Origin: Natrinema salaciae
GTDB lineage: Archaea; Halobacteriota; Halobacteria; Halobacteriales; Natrialbaceae
Assembly: GCF_900110865.1 (NCBI RefSeq)
Contig: NZ_FOFD01000004.1
Coordinates: 248,001 to 312,000 of the forward strand
Length of the DNA stretch: 64,000 bases
Reading direction: 5' to 3'
Part shown: one piece after another, positions 1 through 9,705 of the stretch
Layout of the letters: each line of letters starts with the position of its first letter
How positions within the stretch are numbered: the first letter of the stretch is position 1
The notes under the pieces: model-generated
Told to the model about the DNA's origin: nothing
The model's database searches: none
What the model saw: only the letters and a program-made list of their open reading frames with translations
Program-made: the position numbers and the translations under genes

Positions 1-1003
1 CGGCGGGATCGTCGTTCCCGACCTGCCGCTCGAGGATCGTCCCGCCGTCGCCGACCGCGACGGCGTACGACGAACCTATCGCGACGCCGTCCAGTTTGGT
101 CTCCACCGCCGTGTCGTGCTGTCGCCACTGGCCGGCCGACTGGCGCTCGTAGATCGCACCGCCGTCACCGGCCGCGAGCCCGTCGCTCCCGTTGCGGTCG
201 ATGCCGCGGATGGCCCGTCGCTGATCGTCGACGACGTGGGGCGTCCAGCGAAAACCGTCGTAGCGGTAGACGATGCCGGAGCCGGCGGCGACGTTCACGT
301 CTCGCTCGCCCTGACTCGCGAGATCGAAGAACGCGCCACCCGCGAAGTCGATGCCGATCTGTTCCCACGTCGCCCCGCCGTCGGTCGTCTCGCCGACGAA
401 CTGGCTCGTGGTACAGACGTGGCCCGCCTCTCGAGCGTAGTAGTCGATGCCGGGGATCGTCGACCCGCCGCCGGGTTTGACCACCTCCTCGTACTGCATC
501 GCGCCGCTGTCCTGCCGGACGCCGACGAGGAGTTCGCCGGAGCCGTTGACGAACGAGACGCGCTCGTTCTCGCCGGCGGCCCCCTGCACGGCGCAGTCCT
601 CCCACGTGCTCGTCTTGCCACCCGGCGCGGAGTAGTTCGTCAACGTCTGCGTCTCGACGTTGTACTCACCGATGACGCCGCTTCCGCCGACGAACCAGAC
701 CGCTTTGCCGTCGTCGGTGGCGTCGATGCCGGTCAGTCGTCGGTTCCGTGCCTGCGGGCCGTACGCCACGACTTTCCGCCAGCCGTCCTCGCCTCGAGCG
801 ACGACGTTGCCGTCCGCGCCCGCCGCGAACGGCCCCGCGGCGGTGTCGACGGCGTCGTTGAGCGCCTTCCCGGTCGGTGATTCGACCTGTGTCCACCCCC
901 CGTCGTTCGATTGTGCAGTCGCCGCCGAGCCGAGCGTGAGGACGCCGGCGGCCGTCGATGCGGTCGCGAGCCGAAGTACGTCGCGTCTGGTCTGTTCGGG
1001 CAT
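1..1003 (-). CDS. Tat-exported repeat (beta-propeller-like) protein, C-terminus cut by window edge
   Basis: The reading frame starts at 1003 and runs off the left edge, so only the first 334 or so residues are visible. The N-terminus MPEQTRRDVLRLATAS carries a twin-arginine motif followed by an Ala-rich hydrophobic stretch ending near ATAQS, so export by the Tat pathway is likely. The rest has recurring units of the type GxDGNVVARGEDGW, GGSGVIGEYN, TTDGGATWEQIG and GDGGTILERQ, typical of BNR/YCF48-like or WD40/YVTN-like propeller blades. Such proteins are usually extracellular; the ligand cannot be told. It is convergent with nothing visible. Confidence 0.8.
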   Translation of the reverse strand, partial: MPEQTRRDVLRLATASTAAGVLTLGSAATAQSNDGGWTQVESPTGKALNDAVDTAAGPFAAGADGNVVARGEDGWRKVVAYGPQARNRRLTGIDATDDGKAVWFVGGSGVIGEYNVETQTLTNYSAPGGKTSTWEDCAVQGAAGENERVSFVNGSGELLVGVRQDSGAMQYEEVVKPGGGSTIPGIDYYAREAGHVCTTSQFVGETTDGGATWEQIGIDFAGGAFFDLASQGERDVNVAAGSGIVYRYDGFRWTPHVVDDQRRAIRGIDRNGSDGLAAGDGGAIYERQSAGQWRQHDTAVETKLDGVAIGSSYAVAVGDGGTILERQVGNDDPA

Positions 1004-1211
1004 GGATCGCGACCCGGGGTAGCGCTCGAGCGGGGAAAAGGATGTGAGATAGTATACATTTCTGGACCGAGCCGAACGTCGGCGGGAACCGGCGGTCCGA
1101 CACGAAAGGGGCGGACAGACGGCGGACGTCGGGGGCTGGAAAAGACGGACAAACGGTGAGCGTCAGGGGACGCTAGCGTCGAGCGCGATTACGGACCCGC
1201 TCGAGTCGACG

Positions 1212-4200
1212 TTACTCCGCCGTTCCCCACTCGTCCGTCGTTTTCGGACGGTCGGATACCGACGACACCTCGAGTTCCCCCTCGAAGCTGTCGAGCGCCT
1301 CGACGTAGGCCTCGGCGCTGGCGACCGTCGAGAGGTAGGGGATCTCCTCCTCGACGGCCATCTCCAGCGAGTCGCGGTCGCGGCTGACGACGAAGTCGAC
1401 TTCGCCCTCGCGGATGGCCTGTGGGACGTCGTCGAACTCGGCGATCTCGAAGTGGTCCTCGAAGCCGTCGACGTCGAGGTCGACGACGGCGGTGCCCTCG
1501 CTGACTGCGTTGTTGGCGGCCTGCTGGGCCTTCCAGTAGGCCGTCCCGAACTCGCTCGCCGTGCCCATGACCTCGCCCGTGGACTTCATCTCCGGGCCGA
1601 GACGCGGGTCCGAGCCCGGCAGGCGGTCGAACGGCAGGACGACCTCCTTGATCGAGGTGTGGTCGGGGATCTGCTCGTCGGCATCGAGGCTCGAGAGCGT
1701 CTCGCCGGCCATGACCTGCGCCGCGAGTTTGGCGATCGGGACGCCCGTCGCCTTGGAGACGAACGGGACGGTGCGCGAGGAGCGGGGGTTCGCCTCGAGC
1801 ACGTACACCTCGCCGTCGCGAACGGCCAGCTGAACGTTCAACAGTCCCTTCGTCTTCAGCGCCGCGGCGATATCTTCGGTGACTTCGCGGACGCGCTCGA
1901 GCGTGTCTTCGTCGAGCGAACGCGGCGGAATCATACAGGCCGAGTCGCCGGAGTGGACGCCCGCGCTCTCGACGTGTTCCATGATGCCGCCGATGAGGAC
2001 CGTGCGGCCGTCGGAGACCGCGTCGACGTCGAGCTCGATCGCGTCCTCGAGGAAGTCGTCCACGAGGATCGGTTTGTCCGGCGCGACGCGGACGGCCTCC
2101 TCGATGTAGGTCTCGAGTTCCTCGTCGTCGTAGACGACGTCCATCGCGCGCCCGCCCAGCACGTAGGAGGGGCGGACGAGGACGGGGTAGCCGATGTCGT
2201 GAGCGAGCGCCAGCGCCTCCTCCTCGGAGACGGCCGTGCCGCCCTTCGGCTGGGCGATACCAAGCTCGTCCATGAGCGCGTTGAAGCGGTCGCGATCCTC
2301 CGCGAGGTCCATCGCCTCGACGGACGTGCCCATGACCTCGCAGTCCAGCTCGCGGCGCTCGAGTTCGTCCTCGAGCGGTTCGCCGATGTTGACCGAGGTC
2401 TGACCGCCGAACTGGACCATCACGCCGTCCGCACCGGTCGCCTCGGCGACGTCGGCGACCTCTTCGGCGGTGATGGGCTCGAAGAACAGCCCGTCGGACG
2501 TGTCGTAGTCCGTCGACACGGTTTCGGGGTTGTTGTTCACGACGTAGGCGTCGATCCCGAGGTCGCGCAGCGCGCGGACCGCGTGGACCGAACAGTAGTC
2601 GAACTCGACGCCTTGCCCGATGCGGATCGGACCGCCGCCGACGACGATGACGCTCTCGATGTCGCGGTCGACCTCGAGTTCGCCGGCGGCCGCGTCACCC
2701 AGCAGCGGTCCGGACTCGAACTCGGACTTGCGCGCGGAGTAGTAGTACGGCGTCTCGGCCTTGAACTCGCCCGCGCAGGTGTCGACCTGTTTGTAGGTTC
2801 GACCGGGCACTTCCGTCTCGACGGTGTCGACGTCCGCACCGGCCGCCGAGGCGATCGTCGCGTTGGTGTGACCGGCGATCGCCGCCTCGGTGAAGTCGCC
2901 CTCCTGGGCGGCGAGCGTCGAGTCGGCGATGCGCTTGTAGCGCTCCGTGTACCACTCGAAGATGCCCGTCAGTTCCTGTACCTCGTCGACGGTGTAACCG
3001 CGCTCGAAGGCCTCGAACATCGCGTAGGGACGGTCCGGCGACGGCCGCTCGAGGTAGTGCTCCTCGAGTTCGGCGTCGCTGACATCGGCCCAGTCGACGT
3101 CGGGTTCGTACTCGCTCGAGCGGAGCGCCTTCAGCAGGCTCTCCTCGAAGGAGCGGCCGATGGCCATCGCTTCGCCGGTCGACTTCATCGCCGTCGTCAG
3201 CTCGAAGTCGACGTCGTCGAACTTGTCCTTGGGCCACCGCGGGACCTTGGTGACGACGTAGTCGATCGCGGGCTCGAAGGCGGCAGTCGTCTCGCCGGTG
3301 ATCTCGTTGTCGATCTCGTGGAGGCGCTTGCCGAGTGCGACCTTCGCGGTCACGCGGGCGATCGGGTAGCCGGTCGCCTTCGACGCGAGTGCGGACGAAC
3401 GGGAGACCCGCGGGTTGACCTCGACGACGCGGTACTCGCCGCCGGGGGTGCCGTCGTCGTGCCAGGCGAACTGGATGTTACAGCCGCCCTGAATGCCGAG
3501 CTCGCGGATGACGTCGAGCGCGGCGGTGCGCATCTCCTGGTGCCCCTCGTCGGGGACGATCTGGGAGGGCGTGACGACCGTCGACTCGCCCGTGTGGATG
3601 CCCATCGGGTCGATGTTCTCCATGTTGCAGATGATGATACACGAGTCGTCGGCGTCGCGCATCACCTCGTACTCGTACTCGACCCAGCCGGCGATCGATT
3701 CCGTGATGAGGACCTCGCTGTTACGAGAGAGGCGCAGTCCCTTGCGGACGCGACGCAGGAGTTCGTCCATCTCGTGGACGACGCCGGACCCGGAGCCGCC
3801 CAGCGTGTAGGTCGTCCGGGCGATGACCGGGAGTCCGCCGACCTCGTCGACGGCAGCCTGCACGCGCTCGTTCAGGTCCGCTTCGGTCAGTTCCGAGACC
3901 TCCTCTCCGTCCTCGAGCGAGATCGTGGTCGACTTCGGAACCGGCTGGCCGATCTTCTCCATGCGCTGGCGGAAGAGGTCGCGGTCTTCGGTCGCGTAGA
4001 TCGTGTCCAGCGGCGTCCCCATGATATCGACGTCGTACTCGTCGAGGACGCCCTCCTCGGCGAGCTCGGCGGTGACGTTCAGCCCGGTCTGGCCGCCGAG
4101 CCCGGCGATCACGCCGTCGGGATTCTCCGCCCGGATGATCTCGGCGATGGCGTCGGTCGTGATGGGCTCGATGTAGACCTCGTCGGCCATCTCCGGATCC

Positions 4201-4388
4201 GTCATGATCGTCGCGGGGTTCGAGTTGACGAGGACGACGCGAGCGCCCTCCTCCTGAAGCGCCCGACAGGCCTGCGCACCCGAGTAGTCGAATTCGGCGG
4301 CCTGTCCGATCTGGATCGGGCCGCTCCCGATCAACAGGATCGTGCGTCCGTCCCCCGTCTCGCCGTCTGCGGCGGTGTCCGTACTCAT
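1212..4388 (-). CDS. carB: carbamoyl-phosphate synthase large subunit
   Basis: This is the synthetase subunit that makes carbamoyl phosphate from bicarbonate, ATP and glutamine-derived ammonia for pyrimidine and arginine synthesis. The 1058-residue length is normal. The two homologous halves are visible: GPIQIGQAAEFDYSG near residue 25 and GPIRIGQGVEFDYCS near 575, each followed by an ATP-grasp domain, with an MGS-like allosteric domain at the C-terminus. I chose MSTDTAADGE at 4388 rather than the in-frame ATG at 4613, because the upstream extension is not protein-like and a TATA-like CTTATTAC lies about 30 bp upstream. The small subunit carA is not in this window. The gene diverges from the sensor kinase gene. 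Confidence 0.97.
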   Translation of the reverse strand: MSTDTAADGETGDGRTILLIGSGPIQIGQAAEFDYSGAQACRALQEEGARVVLVNSNPATIMTDPEMADEVYIEPITTDAIAEIIRAENPDGVIAGLGGQTGLNVTAELAEEGVLDEYDVDIMGTPLDTIYATEDRDLFRQRMEKIGQPVPKSTTISLEDGEEVSELTEADLNERVQAAVDEVGGLPVIARTTYTLGGSGSGVVHEMDELLRRVRKGLRLSRNSEVLITESIAGWVEYEYEVMRDADDSCIIICNMENIDPMGIHTGESTVVTPSQIVPDEGHQEMRTAALDVIRELGIQGGCNIQFAWHDDGTPGGEYRVVEVNPRVSRSSALASKATGYPIARVTAKVALGKRLHEIDNEITGETTAAFEPAIDYVVTKVPRWPKDKFDDVDFELTTAMKSTGEAMAIGRSFEESLLKALRSSEYEPDVDWADVSDAELEEHYLERPSPDRPYAMFEAFERGYTVDEVQELTGIFEWYTERYKRIADSTLAAQEGDFTEAAIAGHTNATIASAAGADVDTVETEVPGRTYKQVDTCAGEFKAETPYYYSARKSEFESGPLLGDAAAGELEVDRDIESVIVVGGGPIRIGQGVEFDYCSVHAVRALRDLGIDAYVVNNNPETVSTDYDTSDGLFFEPITAEEVADVAEATGADGVMVQFGGQTSVNIGEPLEDELERRELDCEVMGTSVEAMDLAEDRDRFNALMDELGIAQPKGGTAVSEEEALALAHDIGYPVLVRPSYVLGGRAMDVVYDDEELETYIEEAVRVAPDKPILVDDFLEDAIELDVDAVSDGRTVLIGGIMEHVESAGVHSGDSACMIPPRSLDEDTLERVREVTEDIAAALKTKGLLNVQLAVRDGEVYVLEANPRSSRTVPFVSKATGVPIAKLAAQVMAGETLSSLDADEQIPDHTSIKEVVLPFDRLPGSDPRLGPEMKSTGEVMGTASEFGTAYWKAQQAANNAVSEGTAVVDLDVDGFEDHFEIAEFDDVPQAIREGEVDFVVSRDRDSLEMAVEEEIPYLSTVASAEAYVEALDSFEGELEVSSVSDRPKTTDEWGTAE

Positions 4389-4652
4389 TTGTCTTGTCCA
4401 ATCGGAGTTCGCACATCGTAATAAGCCCCACGATACAGTACGAATCTCGAAATGGCTTTTCGAAATTCGAACCCTCGGCGGCAGGTCGTCCCGAAACTCA
4501 CCGGTTTCTCCCACCAGCGACCGCGCTCCACTGGGTGGGTGTGAACGTCTCGCGTGCCGAGGAGCGGTCGTTCCCCGCAGGACAGACGGAACGTCCGGCA
4601 CACACGGCCGCATACCTTATGATGGCACGCTCCGTCTCTTCGGAGCAACTAG

Positions 4653-7070
4653 ATGGCTGCGTTCGGCTCCTCCCGCTTCCGGCAACCTACCACCGCGATC
4701 TACCTCGACCCTAATCCCGCAGTCCGTCAGCGGACCGTCGACAGGCTCAGGTCGGCTGCCGAGTGGCTGACGATCGATCCGGTTTCGACGCCCGCAGCCC
4801 TCCGCGACGCGCTCGCGAACGCGACCGAACGTACGTGCGTTATCACCGAATACGATCTCGAAACGACGGACGCGCTGTCGCTGTACGAGCGCGTCAAAGC
4901 GAGCGACGTGACGACCGTTCCGTTCCTGCTCTACACCGCCGACGGGGACGAACGGCTCGCGAGCGACGCTATCGCGACCGGCCTGTCGGGATACGTCCCG
5001 AGGGGCGTCGACGGGTCGATCAACAGGCTGGTGGCACAGCTTCGGACGATCCTCGACGACGCCGCCCGTGCGAACGGCGACGAACCGGACGCCGATCCGC
5101 ACCGCTCCGACCCGACGCAACAGGCTCTTCGGTCCGAGCGCGCTCGGTTCGCCGCCCTGTTCGAGCACAGTCCCGACCCAGTCGCTATCACCGTACAGCT
5201 TCCCGAAACCGACCGCATCGTCGACGTCAATCCGGCGTTCGAGTCGATGTTCGGCTACGAACGAGCGGAGATCACCGATAGATCGATCGACGACCTGCTC
5301 ATTCCGGACGACGATGAGCCGGTGTGTATCACCGACGCCGTCGGTCTCGGCGAGGTCGTGACGGCCGAGGTCGAGCGACTGACGACGGACGGACGCAGGA
5401 ACTTCTTCCTGCGCGGGTTCGCAGTCGAGATCGACGGCGACGTTCTCGAGTACGCGATCTACACCGATCTCAGCGAACAGAAGCGACGCGAGCGCGAACT
5501 CGAGCGATACCGGACCCTCGTCGATACGGTCGGCGACCCGATGTACACCCTCGACGAGACGGGCCAGATCGAGATGGTCAACGACGCGATGGCGGACACG
5601 CTCGGGACGACGCGGGCCGACCTCGTCGGCAATCACCCATCGTGTTGTCTGTCGGACGACGACGTCGAACGGGCGAGAGAAACGCTGCAGATGATCCTGA
5701 AGGACGACGATCGGCAGTGGCGGACCTTCGAGATGGAGTTCGAACCAGTCGACGGCGAACCGTTTCTCGTCGAGAACAACGTCGCACCGCTGGTCGACGA
5801 GGACGGCACGTTCGCCGGCAGCGTCGGCGCGATCCGCGACATCAGCGACCGGACGAAACGCGAGCAGCGAATCCGTCGGCTCCACGAGGGGACCCGCCGA
5901 CTGATGGCCGCGGAGAGCACCGACGACGTCGCTCGCGTGGCCAGCGAGATCGCACACGATGCGCTGTCGCTCGAGATCAACGCCATCCACCTCTACGCGG
6001 ACGGCACGGATCGACGTGTCTCGAGTGACGCAGCAGCCGGTGGACGGTCCGCTGCGACCGGGGCGAGCGCCAACTCGTCGCAGAACGACGGCGACGACGG
6101 CGTTCTCGTCCCCGTCGCGATGACCGACGAAACGGAGGCGCTGCTCGGCTCGGTGCCGACCATCGGCCCCGGCAACAGCATCGCCTGGGACGCCTTCGAG
6201 GCCGGCGAAGCGATCGTTCACGGCGACGTCCGCCACGCCGAGAACGTTCGCAATCCCGAGACGCCGATCCGCAGCGAGGCCCACATCCCGCTCGGCGACG
6301 AAGGGATCTTCATCGTCAGTTCGACGACGCCGAACGACTTCGATCCGGAGACGCTCACCCTCGCTCGCATCCTCGCGGCCAACCTCGAGGCTGCGCTCGA
6401 GCGCGCCCGCCGGGAGTGCGAACTCGCCGATCGGACGGCCGAACTCGAGCGCCAGAACGATCGGCTCGACGCCTTCGCCAGCACCGTCTCGCACGACCTC
6501 CGGAATCCGCTGACCCTCGCGGCGGGCCACCTCGAGAACCTCGAACCCCACGTCGACGCCGAGGGCGAGAGCTACCGCGAGGAGATCGCGTGGGCGTTAG
6601 ACCGGATGGATGACCTCATCGAGCACGTCCTCACGCTCGCCCGGAGCGGCCAGCGGCTGACCGAGACGGAGCCGGTCGACCTCGACGGCGTCGTCGACCG
6701 GGCTCACCGCACCGTCGACCCGAGCCTGGATCTGGACCGACCCGAGCCGTTACCGACGGTCGAGGCCGACCAGGACCGCGTCTCCGTTCTCTTCGAGAAC
6801 GTCTTCCGGAACGCCCGCGAGCACGTCGGTGACGATGTGACGATTACGGTCGAACCCACCGACGACGGGTTTGCGATCGCCGACGACGGCCCCGGCGTCC
6901 CGTCGACCGACCGCGAGCAGATTCTCGAGTCGGGCTACAGCACGTCTCCTGATGGAACCGGGTTCGGGCTGGCGATCGTCTCCGAGGTCGTCGACGCCCA
7001 CGGCTGGTCCGTCACCGTCGGCGAGAGCGAGGCCGGTGGGCTCCGGTTGGCGATCTCGCTCGAGGGGTGA
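4653..7070 (+). CDS. hybrid-type sensor histidine kinase (degenerate receiver-PAS-PAS-GAF-HisKA-HATPase)
   Basis: This is an 805-residue soluble kinase with no membrane segments. In order: a receiver-like domain (about 12-128), two PAS domains (about 155-270 and 275-395), a GAF domain (about 405-570), a HisKA dimerisation helix with phospho-acceptor His614 in STVSHDLRNP, and an ATPase domain with N-box Asn716 (NVFRNAREHV), G1 DDGPGVP and G2 GTGFGLAIVSEV. In the receiver the expected phospho-acceptor Asp is Glu66 (VITEYDLE) and the conserved Lys is Arg, so it probably cannot be phosphorylated normally. The cue is unknown. No cognate response regulator is adjacent, as is common in haloarchaea. 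Confidence 0.9.
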   Translation: MAAFGSSRFRQPTTAIYLDPNPAVRQRTVDRLRSAAEWLTIDPVSTPAALRDALANATERTCVITEYDLETTDALSLYERVKASDVTTVPFLLYTADGDERLASDAIATGLSGYVPRGVDGSINRLVAQLRTILDDAARANGDEPDADPHRSDPTQQALRSERARFAALFEHSPDPVAITVQLPETDRIVDVNPAFESMFGYERAEITDRSIDDLLIPDDDEPVCITDAVGLGEVVTAEVERLTTDGRRNFFLRGFAVEIDGDVLEYAIYTDLSEQKRRERELERYRTLVDTVGDPMYTLDETGQIEMVNDAMADTLGTTRADLVGNHPSCCLSDDDVERARETLQMILKDDDRQWRTFEMEFEPVDGEPFLVENNVAPLVDEDGTFAGSVGAIRDISDRTKREQRIRRLHEGTRRLMAAESTDDVARVASEIAHDALSLEINAIHLYADGTDRRVSSDAAAGGRSAATGASANSSQNDGDDGVLVPVAMTDETEALLGSVPTIGPGNSIAWDAFEAGEAIVHGDVRHAENVRNPETPIRSEAHIPLGDEGIFIVSSTTPNDFDPETLTLARILAANLEAALERARRECELADRTAELERQNDRLDAFASTVSHDLRNPLTLAAGHLENLEPHVDAEGESYREEIAWALDRMDDLIEHVLTLARSGQRLTETEPVDLDGVVDRAHRTVDPSLDLDRPEPLPTVEADQDRVSVLFENVFRNAREHVGDDVTITVEPTDDGFAIADDGPGVPSTDREQILESGYSTSPDGTGFGLAIVSEVVDAHGWSVTVGESEAGGLRLAISLEG

Positions 7071-7363
7071 GAGACGCCGGTCTCGCAGACCGGACAACTA
7101 GGTCGAGACCGCTGGGTTCGCAGACCGCGTGAACGGGCGGTGTGCGCCGACGCTGCGATACGCGCGACCCACGCACGGTCCGCGAGTGGACACCGTGTGC
7201 GTCGTACGTGAGACGACGGAGTCTCTGCTCGAGCACCCGTGAAGGGACGGAACGAGTGAGACGTCCCTGTCGAACCCGATCGTCAAACTCGTTTCACGTT
7301 GCACCCGAGTTATGTGCATCCGGTATCATGTTGCGGTATGGACGATACGTCGGAGGGCCCAAC

Positions 7364-7540
7364 ATGGTGACGCGTTCCGGAGCGCGGGTGGGTTTCCAGT
7401 TCGGTATCGGGATTGCGCTTCTCGTAGTCGGTGTCGGGCAATCGACCGACACTATTGCGTACGATCTTCCCGCGATCGTCTACATTCTGCTCGGGATCGG
7501 CCTGGGTGGGTACGGCGTCGTTCTCGTGCAACGGTCGTGA
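7364..7540 (+). CDS. small membrane protein, two transmembrane segments
   Basis: This 58-residue protein starts MVTRSGARVGFQFGIG and has two hydrophobic helices (about 10-25 and 33-53) separated by a short loop, then a basic end (VQRS). I prefer the ATG at 7364; an in-frame ATG at 7328 would add 12 residues, but a TATA-like GTTATGTGC near 7308 would place transcription start after it. It matches no family I can name. Codon use is like its neighbours. It could be a haloarchaeal conserved small membrane protein; function unknown. Confidence 0.6.
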   Translation: MVTRSGARVGFQFGIGIALLVVGVGQSTDTIAYDLPAIVYILLGIGLGGYGVVLVQRS

Positions 7541-7632
7541 TGTGATGCGCTGTCCGCGACGCCCAACAGACCCATCCGCTATCGACCGCGATTGCCCACT
7601 CGGAATTCACGGTCGCTCCGGCGGCGAGCGTG

Positions 7633-8166
7633 TCAAAGCGGCCGGTCGTGCTCGCTCTCGAAATCGCGCTGTCGGCGGTACTGGTCGACGAACGCCGCGA
7701 CGTCGAACTCGAGCATCTGGGACTCGAACTCGGTGATCGCGTCGTCGTCGTCGGCGTGACTGATCGCGTGTTCCATGAGTTCGACGACGAGTTCGACGAC
7801 GACCTCGTGGAGTCGCCGGGCGTCGAAGTCGGTCAGCCACAGCAGCGTGTAGCCGACCGCGCCGTCGTCGCTCGCGTCGTGGATGGCGACCGCCTCGGGG
7901 AACTCCTCCAGGACGACGCCCATTAGGTGGGGCGTGCCGAACTCCTCGAACTCGTCGTCGGTGTCGATCGTCTCCTGCAGGACGGCGACGAGCGATTCCG
8001 GGAAAAAGCGCGATGGCGGATGCACGTCGGTCACGACCCCGTGGGTATCGCCACAGGGGCAGTTGTATTCGCGCATCCCCAGATCGATCTCGTGGGGATC
8101 GACGGACTCCCCGCAGGGGAGTTCGAGTCGATCGCCGTCGGAACCCGGAGCGCTGGGTCCTGCCAT
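7633..8166 (-). CDS. conserved haloarchaeal protein (DUF5815-like)
   Basis: This 177-residue acidic soluble protein has a short N-terminal segment with two cysteines (CPCGDTH) plus an earlier Cys (ELPCGES), possibly a metal site. It is followed by a helical body with conserved-looking stretches such as VVELVVELMEHAISHADDD and ends FESEHDRPL. It resembles what I remember as DUF5815, a family confined to haloarchaea with no known function. The start at 8166 (MAGPSAPGSD) is preferred over 8193 because the extra nine residues are not conserved in style. It lies on the same strand as the next two genes, but the gaps are too large for an obvious operon. Confidence 0.85.
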   Translation of the reverse strand: MAGPSAPGSDGDRLELPCGESVDPHEIDLGMREYNCPCGDTHGVVTDVHPPSRFFPESLVAVLQETIDTDDEFEEFGTPHLMGVVLEEFPEAVAIHDASDDGAVGYTLLWLTDFDARRLHEVVVELVVELMEHAISHADDDDAITEFESQMLEFDVAAFVDQYRRQRDFESEHDRPL

Positions 8167-8298
8167 TGCCAGCCGTACGTGTGGGCCGGGCATAAGGGCG
8201 ACGACTCGAGGGGAGCCGTGTGGACGGGCCGTCGCCGGACGACGCGCGATCGAACCGCGAGAATAGTTGCCGGTGGGCGCCTGACAGCGCGGCCGTAG

Positions 8299-8709
8299 CT
8301 AGGGCCAGTCGTCGCGGACCTGCTCCGCGTCCGCGTCCTCGTCCTCGGTCGTCGTCGCCAGAATCCAGTCGGCCGCGTCGGCCGCGTCCTCGACGGCGAG
8401 GTACTCCCAGCCGACCGCGTCGGCCAGCTGTTCGTCCTCGTCGTCGGCACCGATATAGACGTAGCGGTCGGTGTCGAACTGATCTTTGACCCCCTCGAGA
8501 CTCTCCGCTTTCCCGCGGGGGCCAGAGAAGAAGTCCTGACGAATGCGGTTCTTCCGCGTGAAGTTGGTCACGACGTAGGTGGGTTTCTCGGAGACGACGC
8601 CGATGTACTCGGTCCAGCCTCTGGCGTCTTCGAACACGCGCTCGGGCGAGGCGAGCTCTTTGAGCGCCTCGAGTTCGAAGGCAAGGGTCATGTCGCTGTC
8701 GCCGTTCAT
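8299..8709 (-). CDS. conserved haloarchaeal protein (DUF7124-like)
   Basis: This 136-residue protein starts MNGDSDMTLAFELEAL; an internal Met at residue 7 is an alternative start. The core reads as an alternating alpha/beta domain (YIGVVSEKPTYVVTNFTRKN, then YVYIGADDEDEQLADAVGWEYL) followed by an acidic tail. I associate it loosely with a haloarchaeal DUF7124 group, from memory only. No catalytic motif or membrane segment is visible, and its role is unknown. Confidence 0.8.
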   Translation of the reverse strand: MNGDSDMTLAFELEALKELASPERVFEDARGWTEYIGVVSEKPTYVVTNFTRKNRIRQDFFSGPRGKAESLEGVKDQFDTDRYVYIGADDEDEQLADAVGWEYLAVEDAADAADWILATTTEDEDADAEQVRDDWP

Positions 8710-8775
8710 GCGTCATCGAACGCGTGCAGTCGGGAAAACGACTTCGATACGGGCAGCGCTCGGCGACGGGCCGAC

Positions 8776-8976
8776 TCACTCCCGTTGGACGCGGTAGTAC
8801 TCCGTAAAGGCGATTACCTCGCCCGGCTCGAGATTCGTTTCGTCCGTAACTGCCTCGTAGAACACCGCCAGCGGCTCGGGATCGAGCTGATCGACGTGGC
8901 GAACGGTCGCGTCCGTCGCAACCGACTCGACCCGTTCGAGGGTCAAGGATCGACGGCGGAGGTCACTGACAGCCAT
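8776..8976 (-). CDS. small conserved-type protein of unknown function
   Basis: This 66-residue acidic protein (MAVSDLRRRSLTLERVE) has a C-terminal part, LEPGEVIAFTEYYRVQRE, that looks like the end of a small alpha/beta output-type domain, somewhat reminiscent of HalOD1-type modules, though I cannot confirm this. The start at 8976 is chosen because an AT-rich stretch (CATGTCTATTTTTACCAAAT) lies immediately upstream and would serve as the promoter. It marks the left border of the AT-rich island. Confidence 0.65.
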   Translation of the reverse strand: MAVSDLRRRSLTLERVESVATDATVRHVDQLDPEPLAVFYEAVTDETNLEPGEVIAFTEYYRVQRE

Positions 8977-9378
8977 GTCTATTTTTACCAAATTTCGTAA
9001 TAGGGCTTCACAGTTCTGTCTCATGGCTCGCGCGTCGCTTCCGATACAGCGCACGCACGCTGTCGTTCAATGGTCGTGTAAGCCGATCGAGACGGCGTAC
9101 TGAGAAAGCCAGGCCAACTTGGAGTATATACGTTCCACACGTGTATGGGAATCACTAACTGACTCGTTAGGATTTGATCAGATATCAATGAAATCATTAC
9201 TACTTACTGCAGTGAGTGTTTCGAACGAGTAGTTCATTTGTAGCATCGATATCAAGAAGAAAGCTACCCATGTGTGGTGGGCCAAGAGACGGCGCATAAA
9301 GCTCCAAGCAATCATTCTCTGTGATGGAAATGCGTCCGCACCAAAAAACATAATATCATTGAAATTGAAGATCGAAAT
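8977..9378. other. AT-rich intergenic stretch, left part of the island
   Basis: About 400 bases without a convincing gene. Base composition drops sharply compared with the flanking DNA. Short open stretches can be translated (for example around 9245-9320) but have no start codon and no recognisable family. A TATA-like TAATATC near 9351 serves the gene at 9379. No terminal inverted repeat or transposase was recognised. Confidence 0.6.
9350..9357 (+). promoter_or_regulatory. TATA box for the membrane protein gene at 9379
   Basis: ATAATATC centred about 26 bp before the ATG at 9379. This is the spacing expected for a haloarchaeal leaderless transcript and supports the chosen start. Confidence 0.45.
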
Positions 9379-9705
9379 ATGCCAGCTACGCGCTCTCTTA
9401 GACAGTATGTCGGATTTCGAGAAATCGGCGTAGTAACGACGGCCATCGTCTCTATCGTTGTCGTTCCTCTAGTAACCATCTTCTGGCTCATTGCGTTTGA
9501 TAGTTCAGGGCTTGATCAGACAGTTCCGGATAGTCTCTATATGACGGTTCTTCCGTCATTGACAGTCGCTCTCCTCCCAGGGATAGTTGGGTTCTATTTC
9601 TACGATTTGAAACGGTCTCTATTGATAGGGAGTGTGACCTTCCTTGTGGCTGTTGTCTTTATGGTATATCTAAATATGCTGCCAGATGCCTATAGCGCCA
9701 AATAG
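9379..9705 (+). CDS. hypothetical membrane protein in AT-rich island
   Basis: This 108-residue protein has three hydrophobic helices (about 16-38, 53-72 and 81-100) and a short basic N-terminus (MPATRSLRQYVGFRE). The gene is much AT-richer than its surroundings, suggesting horizontal acquisition or relaxed selection. Neighbours are a gene fragment and, 400 bases on, a secreted protease. I do not recognise the family; the small size and topology do not reveal a function. Confidence 0.6.
   Translation: MPATRSLRQYVGFREIGVVTTAIVSIVVVPLVTIFWLIAFDSSGLDQTVPDSLYMTVLPSLTVALLPGIVGFYFYDLKRSLLIGSVTFLVAVVFMVYLNMLPDAYSAK

Noticed and set aside
1452-4421. Very long open frame antisense to carB
   Set aside because: High-GC codon bias leaves the opposite strand open; composition is unlike any protein, and carB is unmistakable.
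4617-6551. Long open frame antisense to the sensor kinase
   Set aside because: Shadow; the kinase has complete domain motifs on the plus strand.
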